A stretch of 64,000 bases of DNA from Thermodesulfovibrio aggregans (GCF_001514535.1 NZ_BCNO01000001.1:1011012-1075011), one strand, 5' to 3'. Shown: positions 1 through 9,272, counted from the stretch's first letter. The notes: generated by a model not told the origin, from the letters alone. Numbers and translations are program-made.

Positions 1-378
1 TATCTTAGAAAGAAAGATGAAAAGGAATGTCTTTTTGAAGCTAAGAAGATATATAGTGCAGAGAATTTAAAAGAGGCAAAGAGAAATTTTCAGTTATGGG
101 AGAGCAAGTGGGGCAGACTTTATCCTAAAGCAGCAGAGTGTATAAGGAAGAACTGGGAGCAATTGACAGCTTTTTACAAGACACCTAAGGCATTATGGAA
201 GAAGTTAAGGACAACAAACATAATAGAGAGGGCATTTAGGGAAGTAAGGCGAAGAACGAGAACTATGAGTTGTTTTAATAATGTTGAAAGTATTGAAAGA
301 ATAGTTTTTGCAGTGATAAGCCATTTAAACGAAAAATGGAGGAATACACCTATTTATGAATTTACACAAAGTTATTGA
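1..378 (+). pseudogene. IS256-family (mutator-type) transposase, C-terminal part
   Basis: The reading frame is open from the window edge to a TGA at 376-378 and gives about 125 residues. The segment TTNIIERAFREVRRRTR is the conserved C-terminal TTN..E...R.R block of IS256/mutator DDE transposases, and its Glu is probably the third catalytic residue. The rest of the gene lies outside the window, so I cannot tell whether the element is complete or a remnant. No inverted repeat can be confirmed at the right end because the left end is not visible. The next gene inward is tRNA-Leu. Confidence 0.85.
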
Positions 379-597
379 CATTACCTTCCATTGAGATGGA
401 TTTGTTCAAAACATATTGAGAATGTTACAATTTTTCTGGGAGGGATAGATGAAATATGTAATTTCATTTTCTTATGAGAAAGCACTACAAGTCTATTTCT
501 CCATTCTCTCATAGATTGAATCAAATACATAAATTATTTTACACAAAATTGCTTAGAAATTTAAATCAACGGAAATGAATTCAAAAGTAATAAACAA
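379..597. other. Non-coding flank between transposase and tRNA-Leu
   Basis: No open frame with coding character is seen. The stretch is AT-rich and contains only short imperfect hairpins, for example a five-base-pair stem near 451-465. It may include the right terminal repeat of the upstream IS element, but this cannot be shown from this end alone. Confidence 0.5.
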
Positions 598-680
598 TGC
601 CGGTGGTGGGATTTGAACCCACACGGGATTGCTCCCAGCGGATTTTGAGTCCGCCGCGTCTGCCGTTCCACCACACCGGC
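598..680 (-). tRNA. tRNA-Leu (anticodon CAA)
   Basis: The reverse complement folds as a class II tRNA: acceptor GCCGGTG pairs with CACCGGC, followed by discriminator A. The anticodon loop CTCAAAA gives CAA, there is a long variable arm, and the T-loop is TTCAAAT. CCA is not encoded. It is a lone tRNA gene upstream of and divergent from the Hdr/Mvh operon. Confidence 0.95.
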
Positions 681-737
681 TATGAAAAAAACAATACCAT
701 AAAAAATCAATATTTTGCAAGCACTTTAAAATACCTC

Positions 738-766
738 TTGACAAATTTTGCCAAAAATGCTATAAA
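738..766 (+). promoter_or_regulatory. Sigma70-type promoter of the hdr-mvh operon
   Basis: A perfect TTGACA (738-743) is followed after 17 bases by TATAAA (761-766), which is preceded by TGC and so forms an extended -10. Transcription would start near 773, leaving a leader of about 37 bases that contains the AAAGGAGGG ribosome binding site of hdrA. Confidence 0.8.
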
Positions 767-809
767 GGGTTAAACTACAATAAAAAATCCATTCAAAGGA
801 GGGCTTAAA

Positions 810-2810
810 ATGGCAAAAATCGGGGTTTACTTATGTCACTGTGGTGAGAATATTGCAGGTGCCATTAACATTGAAGAACTTAAAAAATTTGCTGAATCTC
901 TACCAGATGTAGCTGTTGTTAGAAACTATCTTTTTATGTGTTCAGATGCAGGACAAGACTTAATAAAGCAAGATATTAAAAATGGTTTAGTTGACAGAGT
1001 TGTGGTAGCTGCCTGTACTCCAAGAACCCACGGACCTATTTTTAAAAAAGCTGTTGAAGATGCTGGTCTTAATGGATATCTTTTTGAAATGGCTAATGTA
1101 AGAGATCAGGACAGCTGGCCACACTGGCATAACAAAGTTGGTGCTCTTGAGAAAGCAAAAAGATTGATAAGAAGTGCTGTAGCAAAGGTAAGACTAAACG
1201 AGCCTCTTGAGGATCGCTACGGAGATATGGAAAAGTCAGTTTTGATTGTTGGAGGTGGAATAGCTGGAATGTTCGCAGCACTTGATCTTGCAAATATGGG
1301 GCTTAAAGTTTATCTTGTGGAGAGACAGCCATCAATTGGTGGCAATATGTCAAAGATTGATAAAACCTTCCCCACTATGGATTGTTCGGCTTGAATACTC
1401 ACGCCTAAGACGGGCGAGGTCGCCCAGCATCCAAATATAGAGCTTATTACTTACGCAGAAGTAGACGAGGTTAAAGGATATGTTGGAAATTTTGATATTC
1501 GGATAAAGAAAAAGGCAAAATATGTGGACTGGGACAAATGCATAGGTTGTGGTGTATGCACAGAAATTTGTCCATCAAGAGTTCCTAATGAATATAATTT
1601 TGGTTTAAATCAGAGAAGAGCAGCATACATAGAGTACCCTCAAGCAGTTCCTAAAAAAGCAGTTATAGATGAAGCTAATTGTTTATATTTTAAATCAATG
1701 AAAAAGACAGGTAAACCCGCTTGTGAAATATGTAAAAAAGGCATCCCACCGAAAGGAATACAAGGATGTCCAGCCGATGCAATAAAATTTGATGATAAAG
1801 ATGAATATGTGAATATCAAGGTTGGAGCTGTAATTATTGCCACTGGTTTTAAGCCAATGCCTAAACATTACTTTAAAGAATATTCTCCTCACAGCCCAGA
1901 TGTTATAACTTCAATGGAATTTGAAAGAATTTTATCTGCCACAGGACCAACTGGTGGAGAACTCAAAAGGCCATCTGATGGTACAAAACCAAAGACAATA
2001 GTCTTTATCTCCTGTGTTGGAAGTAGAGATGAAAGATATCATACCTATTGTTCAAAGGTATGCTGCATGTATATGCTAAAACATGCAAGGATTCTTAAAG
2101 AAAAATATCCAGATATCAAACTTTATCTCTTCTTCATAGATGTAAGAACAGCTGGTAAAGACTTTGAAGAATTCTATGTTTATACAAGAGAATTAGGTGT
2201 TAAGGTTATTAAAGGTGGTAGAGTTTCAGCAGTTGATGTAAAACCAAATGGAAAACTGAGAGTAAGAGGATTTGACTCTGACCTCTGCGCACCTGTTGAG
2301 CTTGATGCAGACATGGTTGTTCTTGCAACAGCTATTGAGCCACCAGATGGTGTGGATGAACTTAGTCGAATGTTTAGTGCAACTTGTGGAAGAGAAGGAT
2401 TCTTAAGAGAAGTTCACACAAAACTTTATCCTGTTGAAACTTCAGCAAGAGGTGTATTTATCGCTGGATGTGTTCAAGGACCAAAGGATATTCCAGAATC
2501 AATTGCTCAGGCGAGAGCAGCGGCATCTGCGGCAGCAGCTTTAATTATTCCTGGAAAAATTAAGTTTGAAGCAATAGTTTCTGAGGTAGATAGAGATAAA
2601 TGTAGTAGCTGCGGTGTTTGTGTACCACTTTGTCCTTATGGTGCAATAAAGCTTGAGGAATATAAAGGTAAAGAAAAGGCTTATATTGAACCTGCGCTTT
2701 GTGCAGGATGTGGAGTCTGTGCCAGTGCATGTCCATCAAGAGCAATCACATTCCACGGATTTACAACTGAGCAGATTATGGCACAGATTGATGCATTAAC
2801 TGAAGCATAA
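810..2810 (+). CDS. hdrA: HdrA-like heterodisulfide reductase subunit A, selenocysteine-containing
   Basis: FAD- and iron-sulfur-containing core subunit of the HdrABC complex; in methanogens it is the site of flavin-based electron bifurcation. The frame is interrupted by TGA at 1392-1394 and continues in the same frame after it, giving 666 residues with position 195 as Sec. The context DCSA-U-ILTPKTGEVAQHP matches the conserved CSAC/U-ILTPK motif of HdrA, where Sec is known in some methanogens. A dinucleotide-binding GGGIAG lies just before it. Ferredoxin-type clusters begin at about Cys244, Cys598 and Cys631. AAAGGAGGG precedes the ATG. First gene of the operon. In a bacterium without coenzyme M the disulfide acceptor is unknown; a DsrC-type protein is one possibility. 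Confidence 0.93.
1412..1425 (+). promoter_or_regulatory. Putative bacterial SECIS hairpin in hdrA
   Basis: The stem GGGCG (1412-1416) and CGCCC (1421-1425) enclose the loop AGGT, starting 17 bases after the UGA codon. Bacterial SECIS elements sit directly downstream of the UGA within the coding region and carry a GGU-type apical loop, so position and loop both fit. SelB binding is inferred. Confidence 0.65.
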
Positions 2811-2828
2811 AAATAAAAGGAGGGAAAA

Positions 2829-3365
2829 ATGGAAGAGGGTGGCGTAAATGTAATTGACCTTACCCAGGCAGACGAAAGTTTTATAAAAGAGTTAGTAGAA
2901 CTCGGGGCAGAGGAATTGAGAGAATGCATACAGTGTGGAAAATGTGCATCTACATGTCCAATGGCATTAGCAGGTTTAGAATTTTTTATCAAAAGAATAA
3001 TCCATGCAGCGAATCTTGGTTTAAGAGATGTCCTTCTTGAAGATTCTTCTGTATGGGGTTGTCAGTCCTGTAATCGCTGTGTAGAGATTTGCCCAATGGA
3101 TGTAAAACCTTATGAGGTAATTCAGGCAGTAAGAAGAGCTGCAATGAAGGTTGAATCATGTCCTGCCAATACCTATGAAGGTTTAAGAAATCTTTATAGA
3201 TTTGGGCATGCAGTATATCCAAAGGGATATGAAGAAAGAAGAAAGAAAGTAGGATTACCTGAGAAACCACCAACAGCAATCAGTTTTGATGAGTTAAGAA
3301 AGAAATACCAGGAGGTATTAAAACAAACCATCCTGGAAGAAATAGCACCATTCCCGCTTGATTAA
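2829..3365 (+). CDS. hdrC: HdrC-like heterodisulfide reductase subunit C
   Basis: Iron-sulfur electron-transfer subunit, 178 residues, linking HdrA to HdrB. Two [4Fe-4S] motifs are visible, CIQCGKCASTCP and CQSCNRCVEICPMDVKP, in the usual HdrC arrangement. The gene starts 18 bases after hdrA behind AAAGGAGGG. Cytoplasmic; no membrane segment is seen, which separates it from the cytochrome b-linked HdrDE type. Confidence 0.92.
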   Translation: MEEGGVNVIDLTQADESFIKELVELGAEELRECIQCGKCASTCPMALAGLEFFIKRIIHAANLGLRDVLLEDSSVWGCQSCNRCVEICPMDVKPYEVIQAVRRAAMKVESCPANTYEGLRNLYRFGHAVYPKGYEERRKKVGLPEKPPTAISFDELRKKYQEVLKQTILEEIAPFPLD

Positions 3366-3376
3366 GGAGGATAAAG

Positions 3377-4273
3377 ATGAAGAAAATAGGATTTTTCCTT
3401 GGATGTAACATACCTTTTAATAGACCTGATGTTGAGTATTCTGCAAGATATCTTCTTAATGAGCTTGGCTATGAAATAGTTGAACTTGAAGGAGCTACCT
3501 GCTGTCCTGCCTTTGGAACCATGCCATCTCTTGACTTAGTTGGCTGGGCAGCAGCTTCAGCATGGAATTTATCAATTGCTGAAGAAAAAGGTGTTGATAT
3601 AATTACAGGCTGTGGTTCATGCTATGGTTCTCTTAATGAAGCAAGATATCACATGGAAAAACATCCTGAGATAAAGGAGCAGGTAAATAAAATTCTTGCC
3701 AAAGTTGGTAAGGAATATAAAGGAACTACAAAGGTATGGAATTTTATTAATTTCCTCTATGAAGAAGTAGGACTCGACAATCTCAAATCAAAAATAAAAT
3801 ACAATCTTAATGGTTTAAAATGCGCAGTCCAGACAGGATGTCATAATCTCTGGCCCAGCAGAGCCTATCCAACAAATGAAGAAAATACTTTCTATCCAAC
3901 GAGGCTTAGAGAAATTTGCGAAGCTATGGGTGGAGTTGCACCCCATTACAGCACAATAACTGACTGCTGTGGGATGGGTGCTTTAAGGTCAACTGCATCT
4001 GAAAAGTCTCTTGCACTGTTTAAGAAAAAACTTGATGTAATAAAAGAGGAAGTAGACCCTGATGTGAATGTAATGGGCTGTAGTTCTTGTCTTCTTCAGT
4101 TTGATGCTGGACAGGCACTTTTGGTAGAGCAAAAAAAGCTTGACTATAAAATTCCAGCTATTCACATCGTTCAACTTGCAGCCATAGCAATGGGGGCAGA
4201 TGTTGAAAAAGCAACTGCTATGGCATCAATTCCTTTGAACGGAGTAATAACTAAGATAAAAGGAGGTAATTAA
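3377..4273 (+). CDS. hdrB: HdrB-like heterodisulfide reductase subunit B
   Basis: Catalytic subunit with two cysteine-rich CCG domains that, in the methanogen enzyme, hold non-cubane [4Fe-4S] clusters and reduce the heterodisulfide. The 298-residue protein shows FFLGC near the N-terminus, then ATCCPAFG and GCGSC for the first domain, and TGCHN, TDCCGMG and GCSSC for the second. Length is typical. It follows hdrC by 11 bases with an AAGGAGG site. The natural substrate in this organism cannot be read from sequence. Confidence 0.92.
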   Translation: MKKIGFFLGCNIPFNRPDVEYSARYLLNELGYEIVELEGATCCPAFGTMPSLDLVGWAAASAWNLSIAEEKGVDIITGCGSCYGSLNEARYHMEKHPEIKEQVNKILAKVGKEYKGTTKVWNFINFLYEEVGLDNLKSKIKYNLNGLKCAVQTGCHNLWPSRAYPTNEENTFYPTRLREICEAMGGVAPHYSTITDCCGMGALRSTASEKSLALFKKKLDVIKEEVDPDVNVMGCSSCLLQFDAGQALLVEQKKLDYKIPAIHIVQLAAIAMGADVEKATAMASIPLNGVITKIKGGN

Positions 4274-4274
4274 T

Positions 4275-4691
4275 ATGGCATGGGAGCCAAGACTTATTGT
4301 GATTGCCTGCCATTGGTGTACTTATGCAGGAGCAGATTTGGCAGGAAGCCTGCGTTACAGTTATCCTCCTACAGTGCATATAATTAGAGTGCCCTGTAGT
4401 GGTAGAGTGGAGCCTGAATTTATAGCAGAAGCCCTCAAAAGGGGTGCAGATGGAGTATTTATAGGTGGATGCCACTTTGGTGACTGCCACTATAAAGAAG
4501 GTAACTACAAAGCAATAAGAAGATTTAAGCTTTTCAAGAGAGTAGCAACAGATCTTGGAATTGAGCCAGAAAGAATTCAGCTTGAGTGGATTTCAGGAAG
4601 TGAAGGAAAGAGATTTTCTGAAGCCATGACAGAGTTTGATGCTAAAATAAGGGAACTTGGACCAAATCCATTAAAAGGAGGGGCACAATGA
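4275..4691 (+). CDS. mvhD: MvhD/FrhD-type [2Fe-2S] electron-transfer subunit
   Basis: The 138-residue protein bridges the [NiFe] hydrogenase and HdrA. The N-terminal ACHWCTYAGADLAG and the later CSGR, GGCHFGDCHY motifs are the conserved cysteine set of the MvhD family. In some methanogens one of these positions is Sec; here all are Cys. It begins one base after the hdrB stop, with AAAAGGAGG upstream, and overlaps mvhG by four bases (ATGA), indicating translational coupling. Confidence 0.92.
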   Translation: MAWEPRLIVIACHWCTYAGADLAGSLRYSYPPTVHIIRVPCSGRVEPEFIAEALKRGADGVFIGGCHFGDCHYKEGNYKAIRRFKLFKRVATDLGIEPERIQLEWISGSEGKRFSEAMTEFDAKIRELGPNPLKGGAQ

Positions 4692-5644
4692 GCAAACCTA
4701 AACTTGCATATTATCTTGCTGGTGGTTGTGGTGGCTGTGATATTGCTGTTGTAGATTTATCTGAAGCATTGGTAGATGTTGCCCTTGCAGTAGATATAGT
4801 ATTTTGGGCACCTACAGTGGCAGATGCTAAATATAAAGACCTTGAAGCAATGCCAGATGGCTCAATTGATGTAGGTCTGTTTTCTGGTAATGTTAGAAAT
4901 TCAGAGCATGAGCATATCGCAAAGGTATTAAGGCAAAAATGTAAAATTCTAATTGCCTTTGGAATATGTGCAGCCTGTGGTGGAATAAAAGGACTTGTAA
5001 ATTTACATACAACAGAACAACTGCTTGATAAAGCTTATATAAACACATTTAGCACAGATAATCCAGAAAAAGTTCTGCCTCAGACCACAGTTACAGTGGA
5101 CGGAAAGTATGAATTAACTTTGCCAACTTTGATGGATGCGAGAGCACTTGATCAGGTTGTAAAGGTTGATTACTACATTGGAGGATGCCCTCCGTATCAT
5201 GAGCACATAGCAAAGGCATTTACAGCTTTGCTTTCTGGACAGCTTCCACCTCCAGGCTCATGGATTACAATGGGTAAAGCAGTATGTGAAGTATGTGATA
5301 GAAATCCTGTATTAAAAGGTAAACCAAAGAAGCTTGCAACAACTGTAAAAAGAACTATTGATGGAGCACCAAGCGAAGATGGTTGTCTTCTTGAAGAAGG
5401 TTATTTATGTCTTGGACCAGTAACCCAGGGTGACTGTGGGTCAAAATGTCCAGCTGCCAATATGCCATGTAGAGGATGTGGCGGACCTATTCCTGGAGTC
5501 AAAGACTTTGGTTTGAGAGCAATCAGTGCTATTGCAAGCATGCTTGACAATGAAGAGCTTGTTGACCAGATTCCAGACCCAGTTCATTTATTCTACAGAT
5601 ATACACTGCCAAGTTCGTTTTTGGGTAAAAGATTAAAGAGATAA
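4688..5644 (+). CDS. mvhG: F420-non-reducing-type [NiFe] hydrogenase small subunit (group 3c)
   Basis: Small subunit of 318 residues carrying the iron-sulfur chain from the active site. The N-terminal GGCGGCDIAVVDL and FGICAACGGI are the proximal-cluster ligands of cytoplasmic group 3 small subunits. A C-terminal cysteine-rich stretch around GDCGSKCPAANMPCRGCGG supplies further clusters. There is no twin-arginine signal, so the enzyme is cytoplasmic. It overlaps mvhD by four bases and precedes mvhA. Confidence 0.92.
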   Translation: MSKPKLAYYLAGGCGGCDIAVVDLSEALVDVALAVDIVFWAPTVADAKYKDLEAMPDGSIDVGLFSGNVRNSEHEHIAKVLRQKCKILIAFGICAACGGIKGLVNLHTTEQLLDKAYINTFSTDNPEKVLPQTTVTVDGKYELTLPTLMDARALDQVVKVDYYIGGCPPYHEHIAKAFTALLSGQLPPPGSWITMGKAVCEVCDRNPVLKGKPKKLATTVKRTIDGAPSEDGCLLEEGYLCLGPVTQGDCGSKCPAANMPCRGCGGPIPGVKDFGLRAISAIASMLDNEELVDQIPDPVHLFYRYTLPSSFLGKRLKR

Positions 5645-5699
5645 TTTAATGAGCCTGAAAGATATAATAAAAAAAATAACCCAGAAGGGGGGAAAGGGA

Positions 5700-7169
5700 A
5701 TGAAAAAAATCGAAATCAATCCGATGACAAGGCTTGAGGGCCATGGAAAAATAACTATTTTCCTTGATGAACAAGGAAATGTAGAAAATGCTTTTATGCA
5801 GGTTGTTGAATTCATGGGCTATGAGAAATTTCTCATTGGAATGCCTATTGAGGAAGTTCCCCGAACTGTAAGCACCATATGCGGTGTTTGAAGGGGCGTG
5901 CATTTTACAGCCTCAGTGAAGGCTGCAGACGCAGTTTATGGAGTGGAGCCCACTCCAACAGCAAAGAAAATTAGAGAACTTTTTTATAATGCTCATTATG
6001 TAGAAGACCACACAGGAATTCTTTATGCTCTTGGTTTTCCAGATTTTGTATGCGGACCAACAGCTTCACCAGCTGAAAGAAATCTCATAGGTCTTATTTT
6101 AAAAGTAGGTGCAGATGTTGGTAAGCTCGTATTAAAGAAAAGATTTTCCGCAGTTAAAATTTTCGAGCTAACCGCAGGAAGAACAAGCCATCCAGTTGCA
6201 GCACTTCCAGGTGGATGGTCAAAGAGAATAACAGAGGAAGAAAGGCAAGAAATTCTTAAGCTTGCTGACGATTGTATAGAACTCGGGAAATTAACCCTCG
6301 ATGTATTTGATAAAGTCGTTCTTCAGAACAAAGAATATATGGAACTTGTAACCGGTAATGTTTACAAAGTTGTTACCAATTACATGGGAACAGTTGATGA
6401 AAATGACAAAATTGTTTATTATGACGGAACACAGAAGATTGTTGATACGAAAGGGAATGAAATAGGAAGATTTAAAGGTATAGGATATCTGGACTACATT
6501 GCAGAAAGAACACTTCCATGGAGTTATCAGAAAGCTCCATATCTAAAGAAAATTGGATGGAAGGGACTTGTAGATGGAGATGGAACCAGCATTTACAGTG
6601 TAGGACCTCTTGCAAGATTTAATGTAGGAAGCGGATTTGATACTCCTTTAGCACAGGAAGCCTATGAAAAGATGGTTGCTGCCTTTGGTGGCAAGCCTGT
6701 TCATAACACGCTTGCCTATCACTGGGCAAGAGCAATAGAGCTTATGAATGCTGCAGAAAACATTAAAAAGATTGCTTCTGACGAATCTATTACTGATCCC
6801 AATGTTCGTCAGGAGCTTGGCAGTCCTGTGGGTGAAGGCGTTGGCATTGTTGAAGCAGCAAGAGGTACATTGATACATCATTACAGGACCGATGAGAAGG
6901 GAATTGTTACGGATGCTAATTTGATAGTTGCTACAACTCATAATAAAGGACCTATGAACATAGCTGTAAAGAGAGCTGCAGAAAACTTTATAAAGAATGG
7001 AAAAGTCGATGAGGGAATTCTTAATCTTGTTGAAATCGCTTATCGTCCGTATGACCTCTGTTTTGCCTGTTCAACTCACACACTTCCTGGAAGAATTCCT
7101 GTAAGAATAGACATAATAGACCATCATGGCGAACTTGTGAAAACCCTCAGAAACTATGAATTAGTCTAA
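5700..7169 (+). CDS. mvhA: [NiFe] hydrogenase large subunit (group 3c, MvhA-like) with in-frame UGA/Sec
   Basis: Catalytic subunit, 489 residues including Sec64. TGA at 5889-5891 lies inside the N-terminal active-site motif, ICGV-U-RGVH, where the family has CxxC; the frame continues without shift on both sides. The C-terminal motif DLCFACSTH (Cys454, Cys457, His460) keeps cysteines. A 29-residue tail after His460 would be removed during maturation, in agreement with the protease gene next door. I chose the ATG at 5700 because EINPMTRLEGHG follows directly and a G-rich ribosome site precedes it; an upstream in-frame start at 5649 has no good site. A stop codon or sequencing error is the alternative reading, but the position makes Sec much more likely. 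Confidence 0.9.
5908..5925 (+). promoter_or_regulatory. Putative bacterial SECIS hairpin in mvhA
   Basis: The stem CAGCCT (5908-5913) and AGGCTG (5920-5925) closes the loop CAGTGA, 16 bases after the UGA. Position fits a bacterial SECIS; the loop lacks a clear GGU, so this is weaker than the hairpin in hdrA. Confidence 0.5.
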
Positions 7170-7183
7170 AAAGTATCTAAAAT

Positions 7184-7206
7184 AAGCGGGGGTAACACCC
7201 CCGCTT
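7184..7206 (+). terminator. Hairpin after mvhA
   Basis: A nine-base-pair stem, AAGCGGGGG with CCCCCGCTT, closes a five-base loop 14 bases after the mvhA stop. No U-run follows, so it may protect or attenuate the transcript rather than terminate it fully; the protease gene begins 29 bases later. Confidence 0.65.
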
Positions 7207-7235
7207 CCTAATATTCAATTATTTAGTGAGGATAA

Positions 7236-7676
7236 ATGAAAACTATAATTGTTGGTATTGGTAATCCAAATTTTAAAGATGACGGAATAGGATTAAAAAT
7301 AGTTGAACATTTTGAGGGAATTGTTGATACTGTTAAGCTTTTAAATATAGGTTTTAATCTAATTGATTCATTATTAGGATATGAAAGAGCATTGATTGTA
7401 GATGGAGTAAAAACAGGAAAAGAGCCTGGGAGCATCATTGAGTTTAATACAGATTATTGGGGAAATGTTTATGCAAGTGGAACACACAATCTTTCAATAT
7501 TTGAATTGATACGAATTGGAAAATCCATATATCCAGATGAAATGCCAAAAGAGATAAAAATCATTGGCGTGGAAGTTGAAGATGTTGAAACCTTAACCAG
7601 ACAGTTAAGCCCTTCTGTAGAGGCTGCAATACCTGAGGCTGTTTCAAGAATAAAGGAATATTTAGGAATAAATTAA
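7236..7676 (+). CDS. Hydrogenase maturation endopeptidase (HycI/HoxW family)
   Basis: Protein of 146 residues that by family cleaves the C-terminal tail of a [NiFe] large subunit once nickel is inserted. The N-terminal GIGNPNFKDDGIGLK matches the family GxGNxxxxDDGxG motif with its metal-binding acidic residue. Its position directly after mvhA indicates that MvhA is the substrate, and MvhA keeps a removable tail after His460. GTGAGG precedes the start. Its 3' end overlaps the convergent phosphate transporter gene by 15 bases. Confidence 0.9.
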   Translation: MKTIIVGIGNPNFKDDGIGLKIVEHFEGIVDTVKLLNIGFNLIDSLLGYERALIVDGVKTGKEPGSIIEFNTDYWGNVYASGTHNLSIFELIRIGKSIYPDEMPKEIKIIGVEVEDVETLTRQLSPSVEAAIPEAVSRIKEYLGIN

Positions 7677-8606
7677 TCTAAATATTTTAATTGCAAAATA
7701 TCCTAATAAAAAAGCTAAAGATGGCGTTAATACAAAATTAATCCCAATCTTTTTCAAAAGTCCTAACTTAACAGTATTTATCCCTTTTGTTAATCCTACC
7801 CCACTTATACCTCCTATAATGCAATAGGTTGTTGATATAGGCATTCCCAAAAATGTAAAGAATAATACACATCCACCCGCACCAAATTGAGCAGCAAACC
7901 CAGAGTAAGGGTCTAATGTAGTAATTCCCTTTCCAACAGTCTCTATTACTCTATGACTTAAAAGAATCGCTCCAGAGAAAACCATAATCGATGCTATTGA
8001 AAATAAAAAGATTTTATTGATTTCAATACCTGAATGCATCACAGGACCAAGAACAGTGGCAAGTTCATTTGCTCCTGTATTATAAGAGATTAACATACCA
8101 CTAAAAATCAAAAATATTCTTAGAAGTTTCTCGATATGGAAAAAGGAAAATTTTGATATGGTTTTTTCAAGGGCTTTATAAAGAACAAAAGAAAAAAACA
8201 TTGCCACAAATGGTGAAATTATCCAGGAAGTTATTATTTTTATAATAGATGTAATATTAACATGGCTATCAGAAGCAACAGCAGAGCCTATTAAACTTCC
8301 TATAATAACCTGATGAGTAGATAAAGGTAGTTTTCTCCAGTTTGAAATTATTATCAATATGGCAGATATTGTTAAAGCGACTATAACAATTGATAAATTT
8401 ACATCAACTGTATTTTTCCCTACTGTTTTCATAACTTTCTGTCCCTGTAAAAAGATTCCAAGAAAGACAAGAATTCCAAAAAGAAATATGGCTCTTTTTA
8501 ATTTTATTATTCCTGCTCCTACACATATGCTAAGAGCATTTGAGGCATCATTTGAGCCTATTCCAAAGGCAATAAGAAAGCTTGCAACAACTGCAACCTC
8601 TATCAT
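7662..8606 (-). CDS. PiT-family inorganic phosphate transporter
   Basis: Integral membrane protein of 314 residues for low-affinity, cation-coupled phosphate uptake. The duplicated PiT signature is visible as FGIGSNDASNAL near the N-terminus and NTGANELATVLGP in the second half, separated by hydrophobic helices. It is shorter than many PiT proteins (about 400-500) but has both repeats. AGGAAGGG lies before the ATG. It is downstream of a DUF47 gene, the usual PiT partner. Confidence 0.9.
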   Translation of the reverse strand: MIEVAVVASFLIAFGIGSNDASNALSICVGAGIIKLKRAIFLFGILVFLGIFLQGQKVMKTVGKNTVDVNLSIVIVALTISAILIIISNWRKLPLSTHQVIIGSLIGSAVASDSHVNITSIIKIITSWIISPFVAMFFSFVLYKALEKTISKFSFFHIEKLLRIFLIFSGMLISYNTGANELATVLGPVMHSGIEINKIFLFSIASIMVFSGAILLSHRVIETVGKGITTLDPYSGFAAQFGAGGCVLFFTFLGMPISTTYCIIGGISGVGLTKGINTVKLGLLKKIGINFVLTPSLAFLLGYFAIKIFRLIYS

Positions 8607-8636
8607 CCCACCCTTCCTGTAATCAATTCTAATTCT

Positions 8637-9269
8637 TTACCTGAGGCTTAATTCAATAATATATAGATAATCACTTGCGTCTTCTATTAAATCGCTTATT
8701 TTTGTCAGATAACCTACAAAGTCATTTATTGTTTTTCCATCCCAAAAATCTTTTATTTCAACCGTTCTTAGTTTCTCAGATATGTCAAATTTAAGATCAT
8801 CCACCTGTTTTTCATATATTCTTATAGCCAAACTTTTTTCTTTTAAATCTCCTTTTCCTATAAAAGCATCAAAAGCGATTGAAAGCAGTTTACACATCTC
8901 TGAGTTGATTTTTGAAACTCTGATGCATTCATTTTTTATGATTTTATAAATCTCATCTTTTACATATCTGAATTCAAAAGCGGCATCTTCAAGAATGTCA
9001 AAGGCTTCATCAACTATTTCTATAAATTTGCAGATGTTAGGTCTTATAAAAGGAAGAAATGCTCCCTGATGAATGGTTGTTATTATTTCTCTTCTTACAG
9101 AGTCTGCTTCCCTTTCAAGGTCTGAAACACAAAAAGTTCCTTCTTTTTGTTCTGTTATTATAGAATTTTCAAAACATTCAGTGGCAGAGCACAGAATTTT
9201 TAAGTGAGTTTTAATACTCTCTATTACTTTTTTTTCTAATTTACCACCGGATAATAATTTTTCAAACAT
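8637..9269 (-). CDS. DUF47 / PhoU-like protein (TIGR00153 type)
   Basis: Helical cytoplasmic protein of 210 residues. The pattern of a short N-terminal segment, DLEREADSVRREI and long amphipathic helices is that of the DUF47 family, which is PhoU-like and is regularly encoded next to PiT transporters as a probable regulator. It lies 30 bases before the transporter gene and three bases after the CBS gene, so the three form one transcription unit. Confidence 0.85.
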   Translation of the reverse strand: MFEKLLSGGKLEKKVIESIKTHLKILCSATECFENSIITEQKEGTFCVSDLEREADSVRREIITTIHQGAFLPFIRPNICKFIEIVDEAFDILEDAAFEFRYVKDEIYKIIKNECIRVSKINSEMCKLLSIAFDAFIGKGDLKEKSLAIRIYEKQVDDLKFDISEKLRTVEIKDFWDGKTINDFVGYLTKISDLIEDASDYLYIIELSLR

Positions 9270-9272
9270 TTT

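Noticed and set aside
553-744. Open frame of 63 codons on the minus strand
   Set aside because: It runs through the tRNA-Leu gene.
810-2810. hdrA as two genes or a pseudogene (stop at 1394, restart at 1524)
   Set aside because: The frame does not shift, the sequence between 1395 and 1523 encodes conserved HdrA residues, and the UGA is at a known Sec position.
5649-7169. mvhA as a truncated small ORF plus a separate large ORF from 5898
   Set aside because: Both parts are in one frame and the UGA lies exactly at a conserved active-site Cys codon.
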